DNA of 64,000 bases from Brasenia schreberi (taxonomy: Eukaryota; Streptophyta; Magnoliopsida; Nymphaeales; Cabombaceae), in contig JAYKKT010000073.1 in assembly GCA_036023115.1 (NCBI GenBank), positions 10,769,001-10,833,000 of the forward strand, read 5' to 3'. The position numbers and the translations under genes were made by a program. Within the stretch, counting starts at the first letter, position 1; each line of letters begins with the position of its first letter. Below the pieces are notes generated by a model that was given only the letters and a program-made list of their open reading frames with translations, was not told the origin of the DNA and made no database searches. Below, one piece after another: positions 32,971-44,487 of the stretch.

Positions 32971-33240
32971 TGAGAAAGAAATAATCTGCTATGATGTAGA
33001 ACCACAGTCTCATACAGCTTTTGTAGCATAACCGAGATGAATGTATTATGCAACATATGGTTTTGTTTTCTATTGTGATTTATAAGCTCAAAGTATAGGT
33101 TATAGTGAGAAAGAAATAATCTGCTATGATGTAGAACCACAGTCTCAGACAGCTTTTGTAGAATAACCGAGATGAGTGTATTATGCAACATATGGTTTTG
33201 TTTTCTATTGCGATTTATAAGCTCAAAGTATAGGTTATAG
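32971..33240. repeat. Tandem duplication, 2 x 135 bp, in the DUF707 intron
   Basis: 32,971-33,105 and 33,106-33,240 both run from TGAGAAAGAAATAATCTGCT to AAAGTATAGGTTATAG and differ at only about five positions by eye. It is recent and lies wholly inside an intron. Confidence 0.9.
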
Positions 33241-34083
33241 GTCTCATTTAGATATACAGCCGATACTGAACCAAGAAAAAAAAAGGGAGTTCAAAAACAA
33301 ACGCAAAAAGCTATCACAAATAAATACACACATGGAAAACATCATATTAAGTATTCACACTTCAGAAACAAACTCAAAAAGCTATCTCAAATAAATATGC
33401 AGAAATGCAATGTAAACAACATTTTCTTACTCAAATATGAAGGAGAATATCAGAAAATCAAAGCATTTTGATCATCTTGGTACATGAAAACTTACGAATG
33501 CAATTAAAGATACCTTAGAACTATCATTTGCATGAAGCCTGTACTTTGTGTGATTTTGAGATGTCCAAGCATGATTTAACAATGTTTGAGTGGTAATACC
33601 AGAATTTCTATCTTCAATGTAAGAAAGATCGATTGAGGGCAAAAGGCTGGAAGGAAAATTGAACTGCTAGAATAAGGTTCAAAATAACACACGTCAATGC
33701 TCATAATATAAGCAGGTTAAATGGTGAGAATTAAATGGACAAAGTTAATTGTTTAGAATCAAATGGAGAATTGAGAACGAGAGAGCAGATCTAGCATACT
33801 CTTGTCAAAGAAACTGTGGGGAAAGAAATTCCTATCAGGAAACCAAAAACAACTCCAAATACAATTGTAATAATAAGTCTCATAATCTCCTTAGGCTTTC
33901 TCACGATGCCACTGTAAAGGAAAATTGAAAAGTCACCGCATCAAGGTCCAGGATGACTATTCCAGTTACAAAGTATAAATATCGACCAAAAATTTCCAAA
34001 GAAAGATAGAATACAGTAAAAGATTAAAGGAAACACATGTCCAATATCACGTACCCACGGCCAAGCCCACCCATCCTGCTCAT

Positions 34084-35400
34084 TTTGCAACCTCAAGTTA
34101 CAAAGCAGAACTTAACAATCAATTCAGAACTGCTCCACATCCTTCACCAGCAGATTTCATCACTATTGCAGGAATTTCATGGTACTGCAGTGGGAAAAAG
34201 TGACTCTTACATCCTGTCACTAAAAGATCACCTTTGTAATTCAATGATGCTATCAGCGGCAGACCCAGGATTTTTTTGGGGGTGAGGTGCACTTGTATGA
34301 GTTCTAACGGCTTATTTACTCATTAATATTGTTATTTTAAATTTTACTATTTTAATTTTTTTCACGTACTTGATTAATTGATTTTGTAACATAATAGTGC
34401 TATTTAAAATGGTATGATACTATTGATACTTTTAAAGTTTCACCATAATATCAATAGCTTAAGAGTTAACATCAACATCAAATGAAATAATAATAACTTT
34501 AACATCAAGTATAAAAGTAATGGAGCTAACAATGCAGCTTTAACAATACACAGAGACCTAAAATGTTATATTATTTAATAAAAACTTGTTTAACTGCTTT
34601 TCAAATTAATAACACTTAGCAGCTTAAAATGAGAAGGTTCAAGGTAACCTTTCAAAACGGCCCAAACAGCACCAAGTCGATTGTTGATGGATATATTTTC
34701 TTTGCAAGAACTTAATTTCGTTTAGGTTTTTCCCATTTGCTTTCTTGTTTTAATATCAAGTCTCGCTCACCACTTTTGGCATGATACATTGGGACTAAGT
34801 CCTGCAGCCTTTCCTAGCGGCAATAGATAGAAATCTAAAAGGACACATGATAGAAAAAAACTTTTACACAACTGGGTGGGATCGTCGTCACACAGGTTCT
34901 TCTGACGATGTGGAGTAATGATAAGCTAAATTCATTGAACAAAACGAGACTTTGACGTCAGAGATGGCTCTGACATGTTTCACAAGGCATTCTTTCATCT
35001 CAGTCTTCTACACAACTCCTTATTGTGAAAACGATTGGGCAGCCTATGACGCCTCACTCTACTACTGGGCATATTTCTTGGTACTGTCTTTTGGAAGGTG
35101 AAATCTCTGGATTGAGATTCTTCTGCTAATAAGTTTCGCTTGTGCGTTTGCAACATCCATTCCCTCTTACTATGTCGATGAAAATACAACAATGGGATCA
35201 GGATATGGATGAAAGGTATAAGCTTTCACACACTACTTTCTTCTTATACTCTTCGTGTCCCGACTCAATTCACTCTTTTCCGATCAGAGAAGCTTCCTCT
35301 TTCACAACTCTCCTGATCACATCTGACTCACGAACCCACCGCCATGTGGGGCCTGACTTAAGGTCTCATTTGAATTTGCACTAATGTAAAATAACAGCAG
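34084..35400. other. Region upstream of the DUF707 gene
   Basis: 34,253-34,290 (GGCAGACCCAGGATTTTTTT) resembles a common plant dispersed repeat end. 34,290-34,620 is AT-rich. 34,860-35,390 has no recognisable coding sequence. Confidence 0.3.
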
Positions 35401-35680
35401 GGGAGCTTTTTTCGCTGTGGCTGGCTCTTGATGAAGACCTTTCCGGCTCTCGTTCCTGGCACTAAGACCGGACGAGGCTTAAGCCTTGTATATATATAGT
35501 AAAGAAAGGAAGTCCCTTGCTTGCCCTATTTATCTTAGTCTCCGGCTAGCCATAAAGCTAAAGAAGCCCGCTAGAGCGAAAGGAGATGATCCGCATACCA
35601 GGTACTATAGAAAAGAAATGCTTTCTTTTCAATCCATAGCCAGCTCTTACTTGACATCCTTGATTACCAGCCTCCTTCAC
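35400..35680. other. GC-richer block, possibly organelle-derived
   Basis: The wording (GGCTCTTGATGAAGACCTTT, CTTAGTCTCCGGCTAGCC, AAGCCCGCTAGAGCGAAAGG) is unlike the AT-rich surroundings and reminds me of plant mitochondrial intergenic DNA. I cannot confirm this without a search. It directly precedes the gypsy fragment, and plant mitochondrial DNA also carries gypsy pieces. Confidence 0.3.
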
Positions 35681-35684
35681 CGGC

Positions 35685-35965
35685 TTGGTCGACTCCACAG
35701 CAGGATGCCATCTCCTAAGTTTCATGGATGCATTTTCAGGGGACAACCAAAGAAAGATGTCTCCGGTTAGGAGAAAACGACTTTCATTAGAGATTTGGGT
35801 CTCTATTGCTATAATGGCATGCCCTTCGCCGGATTCAAGAATGCAAATCTCAAAGGCGTCAAGCAAATAGGGAAAGAGACTCCAAACCTATGTAGATGAT
35901 ATTTTGGTCAAAAGCATCTCCAAAGAAGATCATCAGACTAATCCCAGCATAACATCCGCGGAGAG
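35685..35965 (+). pseudogene. Ty3/gypsy reverse transcriptase fragment
   Basis: Reads VDSTAGCHLLSFMDAFSG and NQRKMSP in one frame, then GMPFAGFKNA and finally YVDDILVKSISKEDH in others. These are the gypsy RT blocks LSFMDAFSGYNQ, MPFGLKNA and YVDD in the right order. The stretch between MPF and YVDD is shortened and the frame shifts at least twice. Confidence 0.7.
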
Positions 35966-36847
35966 TTTCACTTGCGAGGAGGCAATTTCTACAAGAATTA
36001 AAGTCTCTAAAGCCCAAAGATCTCAGTGTGGATGAGTGGAAGCACTTAATCTACTATTAGATCAATAAGGGGGTGGGGTTTATTTGGTTTTGAATAGGTG
36101 TGGAGGCCATACAAATCCTCGGGAATGGCTCACTGCTGTTGTCCATATGGATGGCAATTTTGTGTTCCGGGTTCTGCAAAGTTATGTTATTTGATGTTGG
36201 TAGTTGGATACGGGCACAGGCTTTTCTGATCGGGTTTCTGTGGTTGTTGCATATCATAAGCATTTTTTGTGTATGATGTGTTTGTATCATGTCATTTCGT
36301 ATTCATGTCAAAAGCATGTGTGGGCAATACGAGCCAATGTTTCTTTTGCGTAACTTCGTGTCATGTGAAGATGAACTTTTTGGTTGTGCTTGTGTTGGGT
36401 TCTTGTGTTGTGTCTAACATTGTCAACCCTGCTCATCAGTCCATGGCTGTTGCAAATCATACACGAAATTCCTTATCGGGTTGGTTCTCTCATCTTATAC
36501 CGGACCAACTAACCGTTCAGTTTAAATTTTAAACTAAGCACTAGTTTTACACTTTCGAAACAAGCCATTTTTTTTTTGTAAACGTAAGATACTTTTAGTA
36601 GAGTTTGGAAAACTTATAAAATGCCTTGCACAATTGTGGATTTTTTTTATGTATCATGACATTTTGAAGATTCGTGTCTCTAACCTGATCTGCTCTTTAT
36701 CTAACACGAACAAGGGATACTTATAGCCCATGGGTCTGAGGAGATTGGGATGAAGATATTTCAAGGTGAACCCAGTCCGGGCACACCCACCGGGCAGAGG
36801 GCCTGCGTGCTACACCCGATAAAGCTTCGAATGTCGGTGTAAGAGAT
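35966..36847. other. Intergenic, nothing recognised
   Basis: Short frames at 36,057-36,290 and 36,269-36,532 do not resemble known families. Confidence 0.3.
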
Positions 36848-37290
36848 TAGACCTGGTTGGTTGTGGGTAAGAAACCGGGACCGGTGGCTCCAAACCACCT
36901 TTTTTGCTTCCTCTGGTTCTGGTTCTAGACTTGGGCCCGTTTCGGTTCAGTTTTAAGTTCATATCCACAACTGTGCCAATTCTAGTCCTGGATCCAGTTT
37001 AGTTTCAGTTTCATTTGAAGGAAACATGAAAGGTGGGATTTTGGTACCGAAACCAAAATATGATTTGTAAATGCTGGTTCTACTCCAGATTTGTGGAAGG
37101 TGAACTGTAACCGGACGGAAGAGGTCCTCAATCTGGTTCCATTTCTAGGACTAATTCCCCTAGTTCCACTTTGGGCGCCGGTCAGTTTCGGAGGATTGGA
37201 GTCTGATTCGGCACGGCGGGTCCAAACCAGCCAACCACATCAGACATCATTGAATTTGGGTGGCTTCAATCATGCTAGCTGGGTTGGCAA
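36848..37290. repeat. CCAGAACC-rich MITE-like repeat, copy 3
   Basis: Begins TAGACCTGGTTGGTTGTGGG and ends GGTCCAAACCAGCCAACCAC. The two ends are inverted relatives, and the interior repeats CCGGACC and GGTTCTGG. Longest of the three copies. Confidence 0.45.
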
Positions 37291-38700
37291 CACTGTTTGA
37301 GTACGTGTTTCGGGTAAGGATATTGGCTGAAGAGTTGCAGCTCATATAACGTGAGTAAGAAGCCTTCTTCACTCAAAAAACAAGTTTGGAAATTAAGGAG
37401 CTTTGCAATAACAAAGATTTCGATATTTTTAGTATGTAGTAGTGGTATTGGCCGATCGATTTCAATGAGAGAATAAGGTTGAGGATATGGATTATGATTT
37501 GAAGAGTTATAGAATTTGGTTGTTTAATGGATCCCACTATTTATTGATAAATGTAAAAACCTTGGAGTTTTGTTATAGAAAGTTTGTCGTTCGGTGGTTT
37601 TTCGGAGTTGGTTCACTTAGACTTTTCCGACACTTCACTTTCCTGGTCGAGGATCACGTCCGATGAGTCAAGGGGTCTTGACCATTTGGTGAGATCCAGT
37701 TCGGGACTCGACACGAGATGTAAATGTATGTGCTAGGCTTGGGCTTAGACCACCTTTCCTACACAGGGTACTTCTAGGAAAGGTTTAAGGGAGGGATACT
37801 TAGGCGTAGTTCTCTATGGACTGACTAAATGAGGGACTTATGAGAAGAGCATCTTACATTTTCAAAATTGGAAGTTGCCTTCCACACATCCTTCTAACAC
37901 AACCATTAAGTGAGCATGTTGACCTTCTCGATAAATCACTTAACAGCTTAAGTGTGTTGATCAATCTAAATCAAAACCAAGCCTTTTCCCTCTCTAAGTA
38001 AGTAACGTTAAATCGATTCATAGTCGTTACGAGCTTCGTATCGTGTCGTGTTTCTAAATCTATAAAAGGAAAACAGTTGGGAGCAAGAGTGGCTCAACAC
38101 AAGTGGACACCTAAAGCCAAAATTGGATACATATACACGATTACTTAAAAATTTGGGGCTTAAATACCAAAATTTCGGTCAGTCTCATAATAAAGTAAAA
38201 AGTAAAATCGTACAACATAAACCTCCTTTTCTATGTGTTGGAAACTGGATCTACACATATAATTGACATTGGTTCTTGAAACAGTTTTTTTTTTTCGTTC
38301 ATGCCCGAGAAGATTTCTCCAGCTCCTGGTTCATTTGGCTGGCTAGTTGGAACAAACTAGGAATGACCATCGAGAACACAACCCTATGATGCGATGACCT
38401 CAAAATATCACCGATAACTTAAAAGTGTCACGATATATTGACGATATTGAGTATACAGTAGAAGGCTGATAATACTACCGAGGGAGAAAAATATACAATT
38501 TTCAAAATGCTGCCCATCTTAAATACGATATAGCACGGGGGTGGCAGCCATAGACCAACCCGAACCCCCACAAAAAAAAAACTACATTCATCTCAGGGCG
38601 CACCTGGTGTCAGGTGTGGATCCGACAACAATCAGGCTGGGTTGTTTACGTGCACTCACATATGGACCCTATATATATAAAATATTTTTCGCTGCATAAT
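37291..38700. other. Intergenic, nothing recognised
   Basis: AT-rich, no coding frames of note. Confidence 0.3.
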
Positions 38701-38707
38701 TTTACAT

Positions 38708-38830
38708 AAAATTGATATATAAAATCAATAGTGGAGATTTGAATTACTTTGTATTTAATGCACCAAAAGTATGATGATACTTTTAATTCAAATCTCTATT
38801 ATTGATATAAAATATCAATGATATGATATT
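38708..38830. repeat. Imperfect palindrome
   Basis: GAGATTTGAATTAC, TTAATGCACCAAAAGTA on the left pair with TACTTTTAATTCAAATCTCT on the right. The outer arms ATTGATATATAAAATCAATA and TATTGATATAAAATATCAAT also match. The loop is short, so a hairpin of about 100 nt would form; it may be a MITE. Confidence 0.55.
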
Positions 38831-38905
38831 TAAGTAAAATCATGTATAATTTATATATATATAGGTAAATATTTAAACATGTCAACCATTTGCTCTTTAA
38901 GATAA

Positions 38906-39245
38906 ATAATAAAAAATGAATTAAAAATATCATGACATTTTGTGGTTTATGTAATTGATCTTGCCACTTCAATTGTTCACTCTGAAATATTGAAAGGTTG
39001 AGATGATAAAATACATTTAACATGAATGGGATTGAATAGGTTTAGAGATGTTTTTTCCATCTCAAACACCAAACACAGAAAAATGAATTAAAAATATCAC
39101 GAAAATGTTGTGGTTTATGTAATTGCTTTTGTCATCTCAATTGTTCACTCTCAAATATCGAGTGTTGAGATGATAAAATACATTTCAACATGAATGAGAT
39201 TGAATAGGTTTAGAGATGTTTTTTCCATCTCAAACATCAAACATT
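38906..39245. repeat. Tandem duplication, 2 x ~170 bp
   Basis: AAAATGAATTAAAAATATCA ... TTTAGAGATGTTTTTTCCAT ... CTCAAACA occurs twice in direct order, starting at about 38,910 and 39,080, with scattered substitutions. Confidence 0.8.
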
Positions 39246-39424
39246 TCAACTGTTCATCTCTCTCCCTCTCTCAAGGGTTCACTTCGTATATCTATACGAA
39301 GTATTGGAAGCATCAAAGCTCGCCTTTGTTTTGATTCGACGCATAGCAAATAAGTCTTTTGAAATCCCATGATCGATGGCTACATCAAGAATGAAGAGCT
39401 TGGAGCTGCACACTAGTTGTTTGA

Positions 39425-39540
39425 TAAAATTTCACCTCTCAAGAAGAAAAGAATGTTTCCTTGGATCGTGGTAATCGATGACTATGGAAAAGGTGGATTG
39501 GTGAACTTGGCATGCCAACTGTTTGATGAAAGCAGCACAC
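39425..39540 (+). pseudogene. PPR-like coding fragment
   Basis: Reads FDKISPLKKKRMFPWIVVID and DYGKGGLVNLACQLFDES. The spacing of FD-I---------W-V-IDDYGKGG-V--A-QLFDE fits one 35-residue pentatricopeptide repeat. No further repeats are seen on either side, and a stop follows. Tentative. Confidence 0.35.
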
Positions 39541-39671
39541 GAGCCGAGTTGTCCCCAACCCTGTGTTACTAGAAGGGCTAAATCGCCACTCTAGGACTTC
39601 TTGATGTAGATACTATTCATTTTTTGCAACTGTAGATAATATTCGTACTTCGGTGTTTATAGTTTTTTGGT

Positions 39672-41060
39672 TTTCACCGTTTTAGTGCTCTTGATGCATC
39701 TCAAACCGTAGCTTCAGAAAAGTTTACAGTAGAATCAATTAAGAAACTCATAGGATCAAGTGTGTGGCTGCATAGATGGCTCCTCCTACCATCCATCATG
39801 TTCATAATTTACATAATCATGAATTTCCAAATGTCAATTCTTAAATCTTATTGGTTTGCTACAATTTGATGTATAACTTCGTCAATGGCTCTACCAACAG
39901 TGACTTCTTGACTTAACAGTTTACTTGAGATTGTGTTTTGATGTATGTGGTTATCAGTATCCTACCTAGTCATTTGTTGAATTTGCTTGCTTCAAACTCT
40001 ATCAATTGAAAACCCCAACAGTTTACTGAGGCATTGATGTGTATACTCATCAACAGCCCTACCTACAGTCTCTTGTTGCCTTTGCTTGGTCCTAACTCCT
40101 GTCAATTAGAGAAGCCATCCATCGGCATGATCCTTTCATTCTTAAAGCCAAATAGTTTTAATTGAAATTGTGTGCGAGAGAGAATCCACACCATCTGCAC
40201 AGGAATCCAAGTAAGAAAATGCCAACATTGCTCGTCCCACATACATTACAAACTGCAAACTAATTTTATATCAAGTTGAGAAGAGAAGGAGAGGTATCTC
40301 TAATGGAAAATGGTCATTCTCAGGCTATAAAATGTGACATGCGAATAAAGAAACAGTAACGTTACAGGAATTAAACCAAAAATATTACGAACAAAGAACG
40401 TCTTGTAACTGAAAGCCTAAATGTAAAAATCAGGAAGATTAAGCCATCTATAAATATTGTACAAAGAATACAATGAAAAAAAATTGAGAAAAATACAAAA
40501 TCTTCCCCATGTAATCCGTTGAGGAAACCATGTACAATCATGCTCTTTTTTTTCTCTCTGCAGATCTTCCCGACACTTTTCGTTGCAAACTCAACGAGAG
40601 GCAAGCGGCGGGACGGGATGACAAGGTCAGCCAGAAGGATAGCGGAGAGGCAAGATCAACCAAAAGGCAAGCGGCGAGGCAGAACGGCAAACTCAGCTGG
40701 AAGAAGAAGCATTGCCCAACCCTTCTCTCTCTCGTTGTATTCTCCCTCTCCCTCTCGCCCTGGTTGTAACCCTCTCTCTCTCTCTCTCCCCCCCGTTGCT
40801 CGGTTCTTCCTTCTCTCCCTCTCTCTTCTATCGCTCACAGTTTTCTCAAACCGTGGGTGGTCGAAACCACCCGGTTTCTAGAAAACTATTAACGATTTTC
40901 CAGAAATTGATTTTTTATTTTACGAAACTATCACTGCATGAAATTATGAAAATACCCATATATTTTTTAGTAAAAGATAGTTTTGCCCCTAACAATGAAA
41001 AGACAACTATGTTTTGGTAGTTTTTGAAAATTATGAAATACTAAACTATGAAAGTATAAA
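39672..41060. repeat. Repeat R1, copy 2 (1.4 kb)
   Basis: Near-identical in order to 10,382-11,766, from TTTTCACCGTTTTAGTGCTC to AAACTATGAAAGTATAAA. The copy then lacks about 45 bp present in copy 1 before a shared AAAAAGACAAT. As in copy 1, the minus-strand internally repeated peptide is readable, here with one more stop. Confidence 0.7.
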
Positions 41061-41422
41061 GCAAAAAGACAATATTGCTCTATATTTTTAAGAAAATTAA
41101 AAAATGAGGTGAGGGATAATTACAATTTTACCCTCGATCAACCGTGAATTTTACAAACAAACTATGTGCCTTTTTACTATTCTACCTCGAGTCTTTTTGA
41201 AATATTTCAAAACAGGATAGAAGAGTAAAATTCCTAATTTGCCCATAAGGTTTTAGGAAAATTATAGTAACACAAAATTTAGGAGAAAAAGTTATAGTTT
41301 TGTACCTTTTGGTTCTTAAATAACATAACAAAGTTAAGAGTTTTTTTAATTGATATCTAAGTATCAACTGAAAATACTCATAAGTACTTAGACATATTTT
41401 TAAAAATAGTACATATATATTA
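41061..41422. other. AT-rich spacer
   Basis: Lies between R1 copy 2 and the LINE. Nothing recognised. Confidence 0.3.
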
Positions 41423-42289
41423 TTTATAATTGTTATGGATGAGTTAACAAAACATATTCAAGATGAAGTACCTTGGTGTATGTTATTTGCAGATGACATT
41501 GTATTAGTGGAGGAGTCTAAGGAAAAAGTTAATAGAAAATTGAAACTATGGAGAGAAACATTAGAAAGCAAAGGCCTTCGACTTAGTAGAATAAAGACAG
41601 AATATATAGAATGTAAGTTTGATCATTTGGTTACCTCAGAGGACATAGAAATTAAAATTGGCATACATTGCATCCCCCAAAAGGAATGTTTTAAATACCT
41701 AGGGTCACTTTTTCAGAGTGATGGAAGAATTGATGGAGATGTTATGCATAGAATTAATGCTGGTTAGTTAAAATGGAGAGGAGCATCAGGTATTCTTTGT
41801 GATAAAAAAATATAATTAAAGTTAAAAGGTAAATATTATAGAGCAACAATTAGGCCTGCCATGTTTTATGGTTCTGAGTGTTGGGCAGTTAATCATCAAC
41901 ATGTACAAAAGATACCTGTGACAAAAATGAAGATGTTGAGATGGATGAGTGGTCATATAAGAAAGACCGTATACATAATGAGGTTATTAGAATCAAATTA
42001 GGAGTGGCACCAATAGAGGATAAAATGAGAGAATATCGTTTAAGATGGTTTGAACATATAGAAAAAAGATCAAAAGAAGAACCTGTAAGAAGGTTAGGAA
42101 AACTAAATTTGGAAAGTATTAAAAGAGGTAGAGGACGACTACAAAAGTCTTGGAAAGAAACAATAAAGAATGATCTAGCTTATTAGGAGTTAACTGCTAA
42201 CATGACACACGATAGGGATCTGTGGAAACAAAGAATCCATGTAGCCGACCCATCTAGTATGGGAAAAGGCTTAGTTGTTGTTGTTGTTG
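41423..42289 (+). mobile_element. RTE-clade LINE, 5'-truncated copy
   Basis: Starts inside the reverse transcriptase (MDELTKHIQDEVPWCMLFAD, catalytic FADD intact) and runs through FKYLGSLFQSDGRIDGDV, MFYGSECWAV and HIEKRSKEEPVRRLGKLN to the end CCATCTAGTATGGGAAAAGG, (TTG)n. Several stops and frameshifts. It is followed by TGAGTTGACTCAGGG, the same word that ends the copia half at 44,474-44,487. Confidence 0.85.
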
Positions 42290-42802
42290 TATGAGTTGAC
42301 TCAGGGCAATATAAATATTAGACTGGCAGATGACTCTCACACACCAATAGTTGGAAAATGAAGTATTACTACACCTTTTAGAGTATTAAAGAATGTGCTA
42401 CATGTTCTAAATATTTCAATTAACTTATTGTCAGTATATGCCATGACACAAGATCTAAGTTGTCGTCTTATTTTTTATTCTACTGGGTGTTACTTTCAGG
42501 ATCTGAGGGCGGGGAAGATCTTTGGTTAGAGTAGTATGCGGAAGGGCCTCTACTTCTACAGTGAAATTAAGAGCGTGGCTATGCAGTCGACAGTGATTAC
42601 AGAGAAGTAGAAGACAGAGTTGTCTCTATGGCACCAAAGATTAGGACATTTACCATTATAAAAAATTAGGATATTATTGCCTAAGTTTACTTCTTGTAAG
42701 GATTTAAATTTAAACTATGAGACATGCCAAGAGGCAAAACATCATCGTATTTCTTTTCCAATAAATGAAGAAAAAATTCTCTAAACCTTTTGGAAAATGT
42801 TC
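42290..42802 (+). mobile_element. Copia family A, protease-to-integrase fragment (right half)
   Basis: Collinear with 20,880-21,385 of copy A and closer to it than copia B is (GGCAATATAAATATTAGACT, GGCAGATG). Broken by many stops. Ends at about 42,802 where a family A leader (as at 19,205) starts abruptly. Confidence 0.75.
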
Positions 42803-44487
42803 ATGGTGATTCCTGTATCCGCAACAATATGTGAAACATCAAATTCAGTCAAACAAAGGTTAGTAAAAAGAAAACTAGAAGTCAGTCTATGCGTGCAGAA
42901 ATCTACAGATTTTGCACAATAAACTTGCACAGACTTTATTGGTCGAAATTACAAAAAGAAAACAATATTTTTTTTGTTATCTATATTGGCAGACTTTATT
43001 GGTTGCATTCTGCGCTGGGATCATTGCCTGAACGATAAACTTTATTGGTTGTATTCTGTGTTGGGATTATCACTTCCCTTGGAATAGTGTGTTGGATATA
43101 TATATCACATCCACCTGAATCAGTGCATAACCCAAGGATAAAAGTCTGCCGTATTCAAGAGAAAATCGGCACAACAAATTTGGTGACGTCTGCACATTAA
43201 AGTCAGTCATTTCAAAGGAGGAAGCAGGTATGCCGAGCAATTTCTTCAGTGATCAACATTTAAGAGTAGGATAGAAAATCACTGGTGATCTGCACATCAA
43301 ATAAGGGGATCATTACAGACTTATAGAATCAGAAATGGACAAGAATAAAATGACAGAAGGGTGTGACAATAATTACTTGGACAAAGGAGAGATTTTTCAG
43401 ATTACAAATTTGAAATTAGACGAAAAAAACTACTTTCAGTGGGCTAGATCTATTGAACTGACTATAATGGCAAGGGGGCGATGGGACTATCTCACTGGTG
43501 ACATTCCCCAATCAGCCACAACAGATCCACTTTATGCACGATGGTGTAGGGAAAATGCACTTGTCAATGCTTGGCTCATACAATTGATGATACTCTCTAT
43601 TGGCAGTACATTCATGTTTCTTGACTCTGCAAAGGATATTTAGCTAGCAGTTCAATATGCATATGCTCAAAGAAAGAATATAGCGAAAAATATGACATTA
43701 TTGAAAGGATTCGGAAGTGCAGACAGGGAGGCAGATCTGTAAGTAAATATTATGCAGAGTTAAGAGGGTTATGGGAAGAATTTCATGTCTATTCAAAAAC
43801 AAAATATCAAAGTTGCTTGCAAGAACGCAATAAAGAATTTGAGAAACGAAAAGTATTTGATCTTTTATGGGGCATTTCCTCCGAGTATGAAGTAGTCAAG
43901 AATAATATTCTTAGCAGAGAAGAATATGGGCACTGTGTACTCTATATTACTGCAAGAAGAAGATAGAAAACGTTTAGAGAAAAAAACCAAGATTAGCCCA
44001 GATACCACTGCATTTGTAGGAAGAAATTCTTCTAACCCCTCTTTTTCTCATGGAAGAGGAGAATATGGGCGTGGCAGAGGCAGAACCTCACTAACCTCAG
44101 AAGAGAAGGACAAACTAACCTATTCTCACTGCGAAAAATCAAGACATATAAAGGAAACTTGCTGGAAATTGGTTGGTAAACCAGCTTATTATCAAAATAG
44201 GCCAAATAAAGTGTATTTTTGCAATGATCAAGGTTACATGCAAAATGTGGACAACTCAACTTCATTGGCTGATATGAAGAAAGAGATTGAGATTCTGAAG
44301 GTGCGCCTCAGTGAAACCCCCTCTACCTCTTCAAGCGTGGATCCTCAAGCTATGATAGCATATCCATTCTCCTTTATGGTTCATGGTAACACATTTCTTT
44401 TTCCTTTTAGAACATGGGTCATTGATTCAGGTGCCACTGATCATATGGTCAGCTGTCGAAGTTTTTTTTAATGATTATGAGTTGACT
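42803..44487 (+). mobile_element. Copia family A, copy A' (leader, gag, protease start)
   Basis: The leader 42,803-43,334 matches 19,205-19,754. Gag starts MDKNKMTEGCDNN at 43,335; TAG at 43,639-43,641 interrupts it. It continues to the RGRGR linker, the altered zinc knuckle (YSHCEKSRHIKETC, first Cys replaced by Tyr) and the protease motif WVIDSGATDHMVSC at 44,415. The element stops at GAGTTGACTTAGGG where the RTE LINE begins. No 5' LTR is attached. Confidence 0.75.

Larger units (their letters stand above)
29323..34083 (-). pseudogene. DUF707 family gene, at least 14 exons, disrupted
   Basis: Exons from 5' to 3' (all complement): 34055-34083, 33800-33911, 33514-33663, 32335-32439, 32159-32242, 31968-32083, 31776-31877, 31617-31713, 31432-31488, 31285-31351, 31143-31196, 29727-29782, 29592-29627, 29323-29439. 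Phases agree across nearly all joins. The N-terminus has one membrane anchor (IMRLIITIVFGVVFGFLIGI). The conserved body includes IYVPTNPHGAETLPPGIVVP, LFHYDGWTSEWDEFEW, FIWDEDLGVEHFN, KKHGLEISQPGLEPNKGLAW and DPHLPPCAA. DUF707 proteins are single-pass plant proteins, often labelled lysine-ketoglutarate-reductase trans-splicing-like; their function is not settled. Breaks: TAG at the start of the 31,776 exon (second Trp of KWWY), a ~17-nt frameshifting deletion in the 31,617 exon, donor GT changed to AT after 31,432, TGA for Cys in the 31,285 exon and a GC donor there. The short exon expected between 31,143 and 29,782 (about 19 nt) was not found. Confidence 0.88.
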
